Assembly: GCA_964581815.1 (NCBI GenBank)
Contig: CAZORE010000013.1
Span: 30,502-94,501, forward strand
Length of the DNA: 64,000 bases
Origin: Trebonia sp964581815
GTDB taxonomy: Bacteria > Actinomycetota > Actinomycetes > Streptosporangiales > Streptosporangiaceae
Direction of reading: 5' to 3'
The notes under the pieces were generated by a model. That model was not told where the DNA came from and made no database searches. It saw only the letters and a list, made by a program, of their open reading frames with translations. The translations under genes and the position numbers were made by a program. Positions 24,379 through 33,255 of this stretch are shown here, piece after piece; within the stretch, counting starts at the first letter, position 1; each line of letters opens with the position of its first letter.

Positions 24379-25502
24379 TGGTGCGGCTCGGCGATCATGT
24401 GGACCTGATAACGGGGAACCCATTCAAGAGCGCGCAGTACACGGGTTCCCAGGACGGGATCCGGCTGCTGCGCGGCGACAACGTCGCACCGGGCCGAATC
24501 CGCTGGGACAACGCCAAGTACTGGCGGGCTGGCGATGCCGCCTATGAGAGATATCAGCTCCGGACCGGCGACGTTATCCTCGCGATGGACCGTCCGTGGA
24601 TCGAAGCCGGACTCAAGTACGCGCAGCTGCGCCCGGAAGACGTCCCGAGCCTGCTCGTGCAGCGGGTTGCCTGTCTTCGTGCGTTCCCCGCCCTGGACCA
24701 GCGCTTCCTTGCCTGTCTCATCGGCAGCCCGGCGTTCACGGCCTACGTCTTCGGCGTGCAGACGGGCACCGCGGTGCCGCACATCAGCGGCAGGCAGATT
24801 CTGGATTTCGAGTTTGTCCTGCCGCCGCTGCGGGACCAGCGGGCCATCGGGGAACTGCTCGGTGCGCTCGACGACAAGATCGCCGTCAACGGACAGATGG
24901 CGCAGGCCGCGTCCAGTCTTGCCGAGGCAAGGTACGCGCGGCTCGTCGCGGGCGCCGCGGGCAAAGAGCCGGTCGGCGATCTGATCGAGCTCAAGTACGG
25001 CAAGGCGCTGCCTGCCGCCGGGCGGGTGACGGGCAAGTTCCCGGTATACGGGAGCGGCGGAATCACCGGCTTCCATGACGCCGGCCTGGTCGAGGGGCCG
25101 GGTATCGTCGTCGGGCGTAAGGGGACCGTCGGCGCGGTCTACTGGTCGGAGCAGGGTTTCTTCCCGATCGACACGACCTTCTACGTGGAGCTGCTGCGAA
25201 CAGACGTGCCGATGGAGTTCGCCTTCTTCATGCTCAGGCACCTCGGGCTTGAACGCATGAATTCCGACTCGGCTGTCCCCGGCCTCAACCGGCCGAACGT
25301 TCTGGCGCTCGAGGTAAGGGTGCCCGGCGAACCGGAGCTCCGTCTCTTTCACGAGGAAGTACGGCAGCTCTTCCTGCTGCGCGAGAGCCTTTCTGCCGAG
25401 TCGGCGGCCTTGGCGCGGCTACGGGACGCGCTGTTGCCGAAGCTCATGTCGGGTGAGATTCCCGTGCGGGACGCCGCGAAGACCGCCCAGGCAGTGGCTT
25501 GA
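24369..25502 (+). CDS. hsdS: Type I restriction-modification specificity subunit
   Basis: A 377-residue HsdS with two target-recognition halves: the first begins VRLGDHVDLITGNPFKS and ends with the central helix LPPLRDQRAIGELLGALDDKI; the second begins EPVGDLIELKYGKALPA and ends with the distal helix ALARLRDALLPKLMSGEI. It sets the DNA sequence methylated by HsdM. ATG 24369 lies in a 13-bp inverted repeat. It precedes hsdM, whereas a second hsdS and hsdR survive only as fragments after hsdM. Confidence 0.93.
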   Translation: MPGLVRLGDHVDLITGNPFKSAQYTGSQDGIRLLRGDNVAPGRIRWDNAKYWRAGDAAYERYQLRTGDVILAMDRPWIEAGLKYAQLRPEDVPSLLVQRVACLRAFPALDQRFLACLIGSPAFTAYVFGVQTGTAVPHISGRQILDFEFVLPPLRDQRAIGELLGALDDKIAVNGQMAQAASSLAEARYARLVAGAAGKEPVGDLIELKYGKALPAAGRVTGKFPVYGSGGITGFHDAGLVEGPGIVVGRKGTVGAVYWSEQGFFPIDTTFYVELLRTDVPMEFAFFMLRHLGLERMNSDSAVPGLNRPNVLALEVRVPGEPELRLFHEEVRQLFLLRESLSAESAALARLRDALLPKLMSGEIPVRDAAKTAQAVA

Positions 25503-25542
25503 TGGCTCTCACTGGCGTCGAACTGAGCGGATGGGAAGAGTA

Positions 25543-27153
25543 ATGCCCGGTAGGAAGAAGAACGACCAGCCGGCGCCGCCGGGCACCCAGAGCACGGCCG
25601 AGCTGCACGCCGTCCTGTGGCGGGCGGCGGACAAGCTCCGCGGCTCGATGGACGCCGCCCGGTACAAGGACTTCGTGCTCGGCCTGGTCTTCCTCAAGTA
25701 CGTGTCTGACGCGTTCGCCGAGCGCCGCGACCAGGTTCGTGCCGAACTCCTGGCCGGCGGAGTACCCGAGTCCAGGCTCGCGGAGTTCCTCGACGATAAG
25801 GACGAGTACACCCGCAACGGCGTCTTCTGGGTGCCCGCGGGTGCCCGCTGGGACAACCTCGCTGCCCAGGCCAAGAGCGCGGGCATCGGCGAGCTGATCG
25901 ACAACGCGATGGACGCGATCATGAAGACCAACGCGTCCCTCACCGGCGTGCTGCCGAAGATCTTCAACCGCGACAACGTCGACCAGCGCCGCCTCGGCGA
26001 GCTTGTCGACTTGATCAGCGACGCCCGCTTCACCGGCCACGGCGAGAAGAAGGCTCGTGACGTCCTCGGTGAGGTATACGAGTACTTCCTTGAGATGTTC
26101 GCCCGTGCCGAGGGCAAGCGCGGCGGCGAGTTCTACACCCCGGCCAGCGTCGTCAAGGTCCTGGTGGAGGTGCTTGAGCCGTACTCGGGCCGGGTGTACG
26201 ACCCGTGCTGCGGATCGGGCGGCATGTTCGTCCAGGCGGAGAAGTTCGTCCTTGCCCATCAGGGCCGCCGCGACGACCTGGCCGTCTACGGCCAGGAATC
26301 CAACGAGCGGACCTGGCGCCTGGCAAAGATGAACCTGGCGATCCACGGCATCAACGGCAACCTGTCGTCCCGCTGGGAGGACACTTTCCATGCCGACAAG
26401 TACCCGGACTTGAAGGCCGACTTCATCCTGGCCAACCCTCCGTTCAACATGTCCGACTGGGCACGCAAGACCGACGACCCGCGGTGGCGCTACGGCGTTC
26501 CCCCGGCGGGCAACGCAAACTTCGCCTGGCTGCAGCACATCGTCTACAAGCTCAGCTCCAACGGCTCGGCCGGCGTGGTCCTGGCGAACGGTTCGATGTC
26601 CTCCAAGCAGTCCGGTGAAGGCGAGATCCGCAAGGCCCTCATCGAAACCGACCTGGTCGCGTGCATGATCGCGCTGCCGGCGCAGCTTTTCCGCACCACC
26701 CAGATCCCCGCCTGCCTGTGGTTCTTCTCCAGCAACAAAGGCCCGCAGGCAGCGAAGCACCTGGCCGACCGCCGTGGCGACATCCTGTTCATCGACGCTC
26801 GCTCGATGGGGACAATGGTGGACCGCACCGAGCGCATCCTCGCCGACGACGACATCACCAAGATCGCGGGCACCTACCACGCCTGGCGCGGCACCGCGTC
26901 AGCTCGTCAGGCGGGCCTCAAGTACGAGGACATCCCTGGCTTCTGTTACTCGGCGGCCCTCGAAGATGTCCGCAGGCAGGACCACATCCTCACTCCGGGC
27001 CGCTACGTCGGCGCTGCGGAAACCGACGACACCGACGGCGAGCCAATCGCGGAAAAGATCGACCGACTGACCAAGGAACTCTTCGCTCACTTCGATGAGT
27101 CGGCGCGTCTAGAGCGGATCGTCCGCGAGCAACTCGAGCGTCTCGATGTCTGA
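25543..27153 (+). CDS. hsdM: Type I adenine-N6 DNA methyltransferase
   Basis: A 536-residue HsdM. An N-terminal helical domain (LWRAADKLRGSMDAARYKDF, VLGLVFLKYVSDAF) precedes the SAM motif DPCCGSGGMFVQ near 220 and the catalytic NPPF near 297 (LANPPFNMSDW). It methylates adenine with HsdS. The stop overlaps the start of an hsdS remnant (ATGTCTGA), so the original operon continued into another specificity gene. With no intact hsdR in the window, this is likely an orphan methylase. Confidence 0.95.
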   Translation: MPGRKKNDQPAPPGTQSTAELHAVLWRAADKLRGSMDAARYKDFVLGLVFLKYVSDAFAERRDQVRAELLAGGVPESRLAEFLDDKDEYTRNGVFWVPAGARWDNLAAQAKSAGIGELIDNAMDAIMKTNASLTGVLPKIFNRDNVDQRRLGELVDLISDARFTGHGEKKARDVLGEVYEYFLEMFARAEGKRGGEFYTPASVVKVLVEVLEPYSGRVYDPCCGSGGMFVQAEKFVLAHQGRRDDLAVYGQESNERTWRLAKMNLAIHGINGNLSSRWEDTFHADKYPDLKADFILANPPFNMSDWARKTDDPRWRYGVPPAGNANFAWLQHIVYKLSSNGSAGVVLANGSMSSKQSGEGEIRKALIETDLVACMIALPAQLFRTTQIPACLWFFSSNKGPQAAKHLADRRGDILFIDARSMGTMVDRTERILADDDITKIAGTYHAWRGTASARQAGLKYEDIPGFCYSAALEDVRRQDHILTPGRYVGAAETDDTDGEPIAEKIDRLTKELFAHFDESARLERIVREQLERLDV

Positions 27154-27229
27154 GTGGAGGAGTCGCAGGCTAGAGGAAGTCGTTCAACTAAAGCGAGGAT
27201 TTGAGCGGAGAAGGTTGTCGAGGATGTGA
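27146..27229 (+). pseudogene. N-terminal remnant of a second hsdS
   Basis: The ATG at 27146 overlaps the end of hsdM. It reads MSEWRSRRLEEVVQLKRGF, the usual opening of a type I specificity subunit, and then stops after 27 codons. Normal HsdS is about 400 residues, so almost the whole gene is missing. An ATG for an hsdR-like fragment follows four bases later. Confidence 0.6.
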
Positions 27230-27233
27230 CGTG

Positions 27234-27323
27234 ATGGCGGGGATGCCGGAGGCGGCCTGGGAGCAGCTCGTCATGGGCGAGCTGGCCGAGCTTGCCTGGG
27301 AGCCCAGGGACGGGAAGCAGAAC
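27234..27323 (+). pseudogene. N-terminal remnant of hsdR
   Basis: From ATG 27234 the frame reads PEAAWEQLVMGELAELAWEP and then RDGKQ, which resembles the N-terminus of some type I restriction subunits (WExLxLDELAELGWEPxxGK). Homology breaks near 27320, where the convergent epimerase gene ends. The remaining nuclease and helicase would need about 3 kb, which is absent. This supports a deletion between hsdM and the next gene. Confidence 0.5.
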
Positions 27324-28271
27324 CTACTTGGCCCGGGCCTTCACCTCGTCGACCAGAGCGGCGGAGGCCGCTGGCCAGGCCGGGAAGTCGAAGGCGAAGC
27401 CCGCCGCGGTCAACCGCCCGGGCAGCACGTAACGGCTCTTAAGCAGCAGCTCGGTGTCCGAGCGCAAGGCGAAAGCGCCGATCTCGGCCATCCAGCGCGT
27501 CGCCGGGAGCGCGACGCGGACACCCCATGCCATCCGGAGCTCGCGCATGAACTCCCGCTGCGGCAACGGGGACGGGGCGGCCAGGTTCACCACGCCGTCG
27601 ATGTCGTCGCGCGCGATGAGGAACGACACGGCCCGGGCCAGGTCGGCGCCGTGAATCCAGGACATGTACTGCCGCCCGCCGCCGACCGGGCCGCCGAGGC
27701 CGACCCGGGCCAGCCGGGACAGCGTGGCGAACGCCCCGCCCCGTTCCGGGCTCATCACGATGGCGGTCCGCAGCGCGACCTTGCGTGTCCCCGGCGTCGC
27801 GGCGCTGGCCTGCGCCTGCTCCCAGTTCATCGCGATCGACACGCTATAGGACCAGTACGCGGGGACCCCGGGCTCGGTGCCGCCGACCTCCCCGGACGCC
27901 TCGTCGTTCGGCCGGTCCAGGCTGTGCGCGTAGATGGTGGCGGTGCTCATCTGCAGCCAGGCCGCGGGCGGGCGGCGGGCCGCCGCGATCGCCGCGCCGA
28001 TGACCCGCGCCGAGTCCACCCGGGAATCCATCATCTGCCTGAGGTTGGCATCGGTGTACCGGCAGTTGACGCTGCGGCCGGCCAGGTTGATGACCACGTC
28101 GCTGCCATCGACCGCCGCCGCCCACGGCCCGAGCGTCCGGCCGTCCCAGGCGATCTCACCGCTATGCCGCGGCTGCCTGCTCAGCACCACGACCTCGTGC
28201 CCGGCACCGGCCAGCGACCGGGTCAGCAGCTCGCCGATACGGCCGGCGCCGCCCGGTATCACGATCTTCAC
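27324..28271 (-). CDS. TIGR01777-type NAD-dependent epimerase/dehydratase
   Basis: A 315-residue extended-SDR-like protein. The Rossmann motif is PGGAGRIGELLTRSLAGAGHE with the GxxGxIG spacing; YSVSIAMNWE, WIHGADLARAVSFLI and the C-terminal LLKSRYVLPGRLTAAGFAFDF match the YfcH/TIGR01777 group (sugar nucleotide epimerase-like, reaction unknown). GTG 28271 (MKIVIPGG reading) begins the Rossmann strand. CATAGT lies seven bases upstream, so leaderless translation is possible. Its 3' end cuts the hsdR remnant. Confidence 0.88.
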   Translation of the reverse strand: MKIVIPGGAGRIGELLTRSLAGAGHEVVVLSRQPRHSGEIAWDGRTLGPWAAAVDGSDVVINLAGRSVNCRYTDANLRQMMDSRVDSARVIGAAIAAARRPPAAWLQMSTATIYAHSLDRPNDEASGEVGGTEPGVPAYWSYSVSIAMNWEQAQASAATPGTRKVALRTAIVMSPERGGAFATLSRLARVGLGGPVGGGRQYMSWIHGADLARAVSFLIARDDIDGVVNLAAPSPLPQREFMRELRMAWGVRVALPATRWMAEIGAFALRSDTELLLKSRYVLPGRLTAAGFAFDFPAWPAASAALVDEVKARAK

Positions 28272-28367
28272 TCGTCTAACTATGCCCTCGCACCGCAAGT
28301 CCTTTTGGGTTAGACGGGGAATGGTACCTGAAAATCCGAATTATCCGGTCAGTCTGCCGAGGTAAAT

Positions 28368-28475
28368 ATGTCCAAGAAAGGGAAGTCGAAAGCTTTAACG
28401 ATCATCGATCTCGTTATAGTAGGCGACCGTCCGTCGGACGACGGCGGTCCGGGCCCCTACCGGTATCCGGTGTGA
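28368..28475 (+). CDS. 35-residue orphan ORF with a good ribosome site
   Basis: ATG 28368 follows GAGG five bases upstream in an AT-richer stretch. The peptide has a basic start (MSKKGKSK), a hydrophobic middle (ALTIIDLVIVG) and a polar Gly/Pro/Asp tail ending GPYRYPV. This leader-core-like layout recalls modified peptide precursors, but no maturation enzyme lies beside it and no family is recognised. It is divergent from the epimerase and convergent with the esterase. Third positions are less G/C biased than in its neighbours, so it may be recent or not translated. Confidence 0.4.
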   Translation: MSKKGKSKALTIIDLVIVGDRPSDDGGPGPYRYPV

Positions 28476-28488
28476 CCCCTGGGACCGG

Positions 28489-29160
28489 TCAGCTTCGGTC
28501 ACGCGGACCGAACGCCCACGCCACCATGAGCGGGAACTCTGCCCGCCACAGTGCGTCCCCGTGGGCGGCGACCCGCTCGCTCAGCACGACATCCGCGCCC
28601 GCGTCGCGCAGCGCGGCCGCCCACCGGGTCGCGTTAGCGAGGAAGAACGGCTCAAGCGTGCCGGCGACGAGGTACGTGCGCGGCACCCGGCCCGGCATCG
28701 CGGCGGCCGGCTTGTATCCGCCGCCCGGCGAGCCGCAGAGAACCGTACCGTAGACATCCGGATGCCGGAGCCCGAGGGCGAGCGCGAGTTCTCCGCCCGC
28801 TGAGGCACCAAACACCGCGGTACGCTCGGCGGGCAGCGCGACCCCGAACCGCGACCGCGCCCAGCGGCCGACGTCCTCGACGAAAAACCGCTCATGGGCG
28901 GCGAACCGCTCCGCGTCGAAGACCGGCGAGTACTCCCGGAGCCGCAGCGCCTCATCCGCCAGCCCGTGCACGCCGACGATCATCGCGGGCAGCACGCCGG
29001 ACGCTTCGAGGGAACTGCCCCAGCGCGAGACGCCCTGCCCGTCGCCGGCGAACACGACCGCCTCGGGCGGAGCCGGCGGGAGGTACACCGTGACCGGCCG
29101 GCCGCCGTCGTAGCGGAGCGTCTCGGTGACCAGTTCTCCCTCGTGACCGTTCACGGTCAC
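28489..29160 (-). CDS. Alpha/beta hydrolase esterase (EsteraseD/Fes type)
   Basis: A 223-residue esterase. The nucleophile elbow is GASAGGE, followed by LCGSPGGGY; the catalytic His is probably in AAHGDALWRAEF. These features match the esterase D/enterochelin-esterase group. The start is GTG at 29160, one base after the stop of the DUF5134 gene, so it is the last gene of the kinase-led cluster. Substrate not predictable. Confidence 0.85.
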   Translation of the reverse strand: MTVNGHEGELVTETLRYDGGRPVTVYLPPAPPEAVVFAGDGQGVSRWGSSLEASGVLPAMIVGVHGLADEALRLREYSPVFDAERFAAHERFFVEDVGRWARSRFGVALPAERTAVFGASAGGELALALGLRHPDVYGTVLCGSPGGGYKPAAAMPGRVPRTYLVAGTLEPFFLANATRWAAALRDAGADVVLSERVAAHGDALWRAEFPLMVAWAFGPRDRS

Positions 29161-29161
29161 C

Positions 29162-29845
29162 TCAGATCATGATGATCAGGATGAAGGCCATAGTGATACC
29201 CGTTGTCACCTGGCATCCCTTCACCACGGCGGGGGAGAGCAGCAGGCGCGCCGCGGCGGCAGTCAGCGCGGACCCTGCGGGCCGGGGCGGGCGGCCCGCC
29301 GCCCGGAAATTGCCGTCCACGCCGGCCCGGCGGTCCATGTCATAGACCGTGGACGCGATGAGCAGCAGCGCGAGGATCAGCGCCAGTGTCGGCGCGTGGA
29401 GGGTCGGCGTGCCGCCGGGCGTCCCGCCCGCCATCCCGGGCATCCCGGGCATGCTCGGCATGGGCGTTGAGCCCTCCAGGGACGGGCCCGCCAGCGCGGC
29501 GAACAGGTAGAGCATCGCCGCGCTGTGCACCAGGTGCGGCGCGTACTGACCGCGGGCCAGGGCGGCGGCGGCGTGTCCCCGGTTCTCGCGCCAGAGGCAC
29601 CAGGCGAACCAGGCCGTCATGACGGCGAAGACAGCCGTCCAGGCGGCGTGCGGGAGGACGCTCAGGCCCGGCACCAGAATGCCCGCCAGGGCGATCCCGC
29701 CCAGCAGCCTGGAGCCGGCGATGCCGACATCGGCGATGTCGAGCCTGGCCCCGGCGCTTCCTATCACCAGCTGCCCGGCGCTCACCTCGGCGACGAGGAG
29801 CATGACCGCGGCGAATATCGCCAGGACCGAGGTGGGGATGCTCAT
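29162..29845 (-). CDS. DUF5134-type membrane protein
   Basis: A 227-residue protein with about six hydrophobic spans (VLAIFAAVMLLVAEVSAG, LLGGIALAGILVPGLSVL, AAWTAVFAVMTAWFAWCLW and others) and a Met/Pro/Gly-rich loop (PMPSMPGMPGMAGG). Conserved His residues (HLVHSAAMLYLF) are typical of the family. ATG 29845 follows GAAGGGGA and overlaps the stop of the upstream gene (ATGA). Possible metal or redox role; the loop resembles copper-binding Met motifs, but this is inference. Confidence 0.78.
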   Translation of the reverse strand: MSIPTSVLAIFAAVMLLVAEVSAGQLVIGSAGARLDIADVGIAGSRLLGGIALAGILVPGLSVLPHAAWTAVFAVMTAWFAWCLWRENRGHAAAALARGQYAPHLVHSAAMLYLFAALAGPSLEGSTPMPSMPGMPGMAGGTPGGTPTLHAPTLALILALLLIASTVYDMDRRAGVDGNFRAAGRPPRPAGSALTAAAARLLLSPAVVKGCQVTTGITMAFILIIMI

Positions 29846-30999
29846 CCGGATTCCCCTTCGGGACGGCCGTCGTCGCCGTCGTCGCCNNNNNNNNNNNNNN
29901 NNNNNNNNNNNNNNNNNNNNNNNNNNNNNNNNNNNNNNNNNNNNNNNNNNNNNNNNNNNNNNNNNNNNNNNNNNNNNNNNNNNNNNTCGGCGGGGTCGGC
30001 GGGGTCGGCGGGGTCGGTGGCAGGCCCGTCGGCCTGCGGGCGACACGCCCGGGGCGCGGCCGGGGCGGGCGGCCAGTAGGCCAGGGCCAGGAGGGCAAGC
30101 AGCGGGCCGGAGTTCGGGTCGGTGGCGCCGCCGGCCAGGATCTGGCCGAACGCCTCGCCGAACGCCCAGATGAACGCGGCCGTCACGAGGGCCAGGACCA
30201 GCGCGCTCCGGGCCAGCGGCGGCGGCAGGAACACCCCGGCCGCGATGACGACCAGCGCCACGGCCAGCCCGACCGAGGCGGCCAGCCCGTGACCGCCGAG
30301 CAGCGCGGCGGCCTGCTCTTCCAGCCAGGACACCCAGCCGGGCTCCCCGCCGGCCATGCCCGCGGTCATGTTCTGCAGCGCCTGCGGCGCCCGGTTCACC
30401 GGGGTCAGCGCGAAGTAGGCCAGGCTGCCCCACAGCACCACCCACAGCAGCCGGGCCACCGGTGCCCCGACCGCCCGGGCCGCCACACACGTGGCGGTGA
30501 CGCCCGGCCGGTCGGACGGCCACAGCAGCACGGCGAGCAGCGCGTACAAGATCACCGCGCCGGGGGCGCCGTTCACCGGGCTCGCGTTACCGCTCAGCAC
30601 GCCGCCGAGGCCCTCGCCAAGCCACCACACGGCCAGTGACCACGCGACCGAGGCGGCCAGCGCCACCCTGACCGTGGGACGGTAAGCGATGCCCAGCCCG
30701 AGCAGCAGCTGAAAGGCGGCGAAGACCGTGTTGAGCAGCGCCAGATGCTGCTCGACGAAAGCCGCGTTCCAGCCGATCGGGCGGGCGATGACCGCGGGGT
30801 TCCCCGCCGCGGTGCCGCCGATCATCTGCCCGAACGCCTGGGTGTACAAGGACGACTGGAACTGCAGCACGCCGTCAAGCAGCCAGGCGCCCGCCAAGGT
30901 CAGCTGCAGCACCCGGCGGGCGTCCGTCCCGGGCGGGGCGGCGGCACCGGCGCGTACCCACCGCCGGACCCGGTCCCGCCCGAGGGTGAGCTCAGTCAT
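29842..30999 (-). CDS. DoxX-like multi-span membrane protein, interrupted by a gap
   Basis: About 290 residues are visible before the 100-N run (29887-29986). Spans include LLNTVFAAFQLLLGLGIAY, WSLAVWWLGEGLGGVLSG, VILYALLAVLLWP, and LAASVGLAVALVVIAAGVF. The N-terminus and spacing resemble the DoxX/DoxD group. The C-terminal side of the gap is a PADPADPA repeat and a Gly/Asp tail; the true length there is unknown. The stop overlaps the DUF5134 start. It lies 27 bases after the kinase gene. Confidence 0.7.
   Translation of the reverse strand: MTELTLGRDRVRRWVRAGAAAPPGTDARRVLQLTLAGAWLLDGVLQFQSSLYTQAFGQMIGGTAAGNPAVIARPIGWNAAFVEQHLALLNTVFAAFQLLLGLGIAYRPTVRVALAASVAWSLAVWWLGEGLGGVLSGNASPVNGAPGAVILYALLAVLLWPSDRPGVTATCVAARAVGAPVARLLWVVLWGSLAYFALTPVNRAPQALQNMTAGMAGGEPGWVSWLEEQAAALLGGHGLAASVGLAVALVVIAAGVFLPPPLARSALVLALVTAAFIWAFGEAFGQILAGGATDPNSGPLLALLALAYWPPAPAAPRACRPQADGPATDPADPADPAXXXXXXXXXXXXXXXXXXXXXXXXXXXXXXXXXXGDDGDDGRPEGESG
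29887..29986. other. 100-N assembly gap
   Basis: Exactly 100 N. One flank is a GTCGCC triplet run and the other repeats TCGGCGGGG. The gap is in the C-terminal coding repeat of the DoxX-like gene; its size is a placeholder. Confidence 0.98.
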
Positions 31000-31026
31000 T
31001 ACCGCCTTTCCTGATCGCCGCTCCGG

Positions 31027-33255
31027 CTACTTCGGGAGGTTGAGTATCTCGATGGTGCCGTCGTTCTCGTCGGTGACGTACGCCTGCTGCCCGTTGGGCA
31101 GCACCGCGATGCTCGATGGCGCTTTTCCGGTCGCGACGTGGCCGACGACGGTGTACGTCTTGGTGTCGATCACCGTGACCGAGTTGTCCTCGTTGTCTGA
31201 CGTGAAGAGGTAGCGCCCGTCCGGCGAGTACACGACGTCCAGCGGATTCCGTCCGATCGGGACTACCTTGATCTCCTTGTTGGTCGCGGTGTTGATCACG
31301 AAGACTTCGTTACCGTCGAAGCTGGTGACCGCCAGCCGGCTGCCGTCTGGCGAGAGGGCTTCGGCGTGCGGGGTCTCGCCGACCTCGATGTTCTGAACGA
31401 AGCTGTTGTTGCTGGCGTTGAGGACCGTGACAAAGGTAGACAGGTGGTCCGAGACGTAAATCTGCCCGTTTGCCTTGTCGAAGACGACCCAGTGCGGGTT
31501 CGCCGCGGTGGGGATGCTCTGTACCACGGTCTTGCTCGCCAAGTCGATCACGTCAACGACGTTCTCGTGGGCGCCGGTCGGCGACAGGTTGTGGTTCGGC
31601 ACGTACAGGAACCGCCCGTCCAGGCTCGTCGCCGACGGGCCCGGCTGGAAGTTGTCCACCGGCACGGTGGCCGTCACGGTGCGGGTAGCGGTGTCGATGA
31701 ACGCGACGAGCGGGGTCGCGTGGTTACCGTACACGCTGACGTAGGCGGTCCGGCTGTCCGGCGAGATCGAGACGGACTGGGTCGGCCCCAGGTGGAAGTT
31801 CATGGTGCCGGTCACCTTGTTAGTGGCCGTGTCGAGCACGGTGATCACGCCACTACCCGCGCTGGTGATGTAGGCGAACTTGCCGTTCGGCGCGACCGCG
31901 ATGTAGTTAGGGCTCTGCCCGACCGTTACCTTCCCCGCGACCGTGGGAAGGGGGACGCCGGCCGCACTGCCCGTCGCCGAGCCAGACGAACTCGCCGACC
32001 CGGACGCGGTCGCCGAGCCAGCTGAGGTCGCCGAGCGGGACGCCGACGACCCGCCGCTGGCCCCCGAGTTCTTGTGCCCTCCGGTCAAGACGAGCGTCAC
32101 TCCCGCTGCGGCCCCGGCCACCAGCAGCAGCGCCAGGGCGGCCACCAGCCAGGCGCCGCCGCGGCCGCGACGGCGGTGGCCGCCCGGCCGGCCGGGACCC
32201 GGCGGCGCCACGATCGGGTCCGCCGTCGTCGGCGGCGGCGGAAGGGGCTGTGACACGGGCCAGCTTGAGGTCGGATCGCCCCTGGACTCGTACCGGTCGC
32301 GGCTCGGCTCGGACGAGGAATAGCCGCCGGCCAGTTCGGTCGGGTAGGGCACCGCACCCGACCCGGGCATCATGCCGATCGATCCGCTGCCTGGCATCGG
32401 CTCGGACAGCCCGAGCGCATGGCCCGCGTCGTTCATGAACGAGCGGCAGCTGTCATACCGGTCACCGGGGAGCTTGGCGAGGACCTTGGCGAATACGTCG
32501 TCGATGCCCGGCGGCAGGCCGGGACGGGCCCTGGTCGCCGGGATCGGCGGCTCCTCCACGTGCGCCCACATGATCGCGGTGCCGAAGTCCTTCTCGTACG
32601 GGAGGCGGCCGGTCAGGCACTCGTAAAGCACGCAGCCGAGCGAGTACTGGTCCGCCATGCCGAGCACCGACATGCCGCGGACCTGCTCCGGCGCGATGTA
32701 GTCGATGGTGCCGAGCAGCGCCCCGGCGGAGGTCAGCCCGGATACCCCGTCCATGTGCTTCGTGATGCCGAAGTCGGTGAGGTACACATGCTCGGGGTCG
32801 CCCTCGTCGGTTCCCCGCTCGATCAGCAGGTTGGCCGGCTTGACGTCGCGGTGCACCAGGCCGCGCCGGTGCGCGGCATCGAGTGCCCGGGCCGCCTGGC
32901 TGAGCAGGAACACGGTCTCATCGGTCGGCAGCACCCCGCGCTGCTTGAGCATCTGCCGTAGATCGGTCCCGCTCACGTAGCGCATCGCGATGTACAGCAG
33001 CCCGTCACTCGACCCCGTGTCGTGAATCGGGATCACGTTCGGGTGGTTCATCGAGGCGGCGATCCTGGATTCCTCAAGGAACCGGGACCTGAACACGTCA
33101 TTATTCGCCAGCTCAGGATCAAGCACCTTGAGCGCGATCACGTTCCCGAGCCGCGGGTTCTCGGCCCGGAACACGATGCTCATCCCGCCCCGGCCAAGAA
33201 CGGACAACAGGCGGTACCCGGCGAACTCCTCGCCGACCAGCGGAATCTCGGCCAT
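31027..33255 (-). CDS. PknB-type Ser/Thr kinase with extracellular YVTN beta-propeller
   Basis: A 742-residue receptor kinase. The kinase domain (about 12-280) has GRGGMS, Lys43, HRDVKPANLL at 135-144 and DFG at 161-163. A Pro-rich linker leads to one membrane span (about 369-391) and an S/T/G-rich stalk. Residues 437-742 form repeats such as VGQSPNYIAVAPNGKFAYIT and YVTDENDGTIEILNLPK, a seven-bladed YVTN/lactonase-like propeller. The propeller should face outside and sense a ligand or polymer. It heads a same-strand cluster with a DoxX-like protein, DUF5134 and an esterase. Confidence 0.94.
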   Translation of the reverse strand: MAEIPLVGEEFAGYRLLSVLGRGGMSIVFRAENPRLGNVIALKVLDPELANNDVFRSRFLEESRIAASMNHPNVIPIHDTGSSDGLLYIAMRYVSGTDLRQMLKQRGVLPTDETVFLLSQAARALDAAHRRGLVHRDVKPANLLIERGTDEGDPEHVYLTDFGITKHMDGVSGLTSAGALLGTIDYIAPEQVRGMSVLGMADQYSLGCVLYECLTGRLPYEKDFGTAIMWAHVEEPPIPATRARPGLPPGIDDVFAKVLAKLPGDRYDSCRSFMNDAGHALGLSEPMPGSGSIGMMPGSGAVPYPTELAGGYSSSEPSRDRYESRGDPTSSWPVSQPLPPPPTTADPIVAPPGPGRPGGHRRRGRGGAWLVAALALLLVAGAAAGVTLVLTGGHKNSGASGGSSASRSATSAGSATASGSASSSGSATGSAAGVPLPTVAGKVTVGQSPNYIAVAPNGKFAYITSAGSGVITVLDTATNKVTGTMNFHLGPTQSVSISPDSRTAYVSVYGNHATPLVAFIDTATRTVTATVPVDNFQPGPSATSLDGRFLYVPNHNLSPTGAHENVVDVIDLASKTVVQSIPTAANPHWVVFDKANGQIYVSDHLSTFVTVLNASNNSFVQNIEVGETPHAEALSPDGSRLAVTSFDGNEVFVINTATNKEIKVVPIGRNPLDVVYSPDGRYLFTSDNEDNSVTVIDTKTYTVVGHVATGKAPSSIAVLPNGQQAYVTDENDGTIEILNLPK

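Noticed and set aside
29162..30523. Long minus-strand frame crossing the N gap
   Set aside because: It joins the DUF5134 frame to an out-of-frame reading of the DoxX-like gene through arbitrary N.
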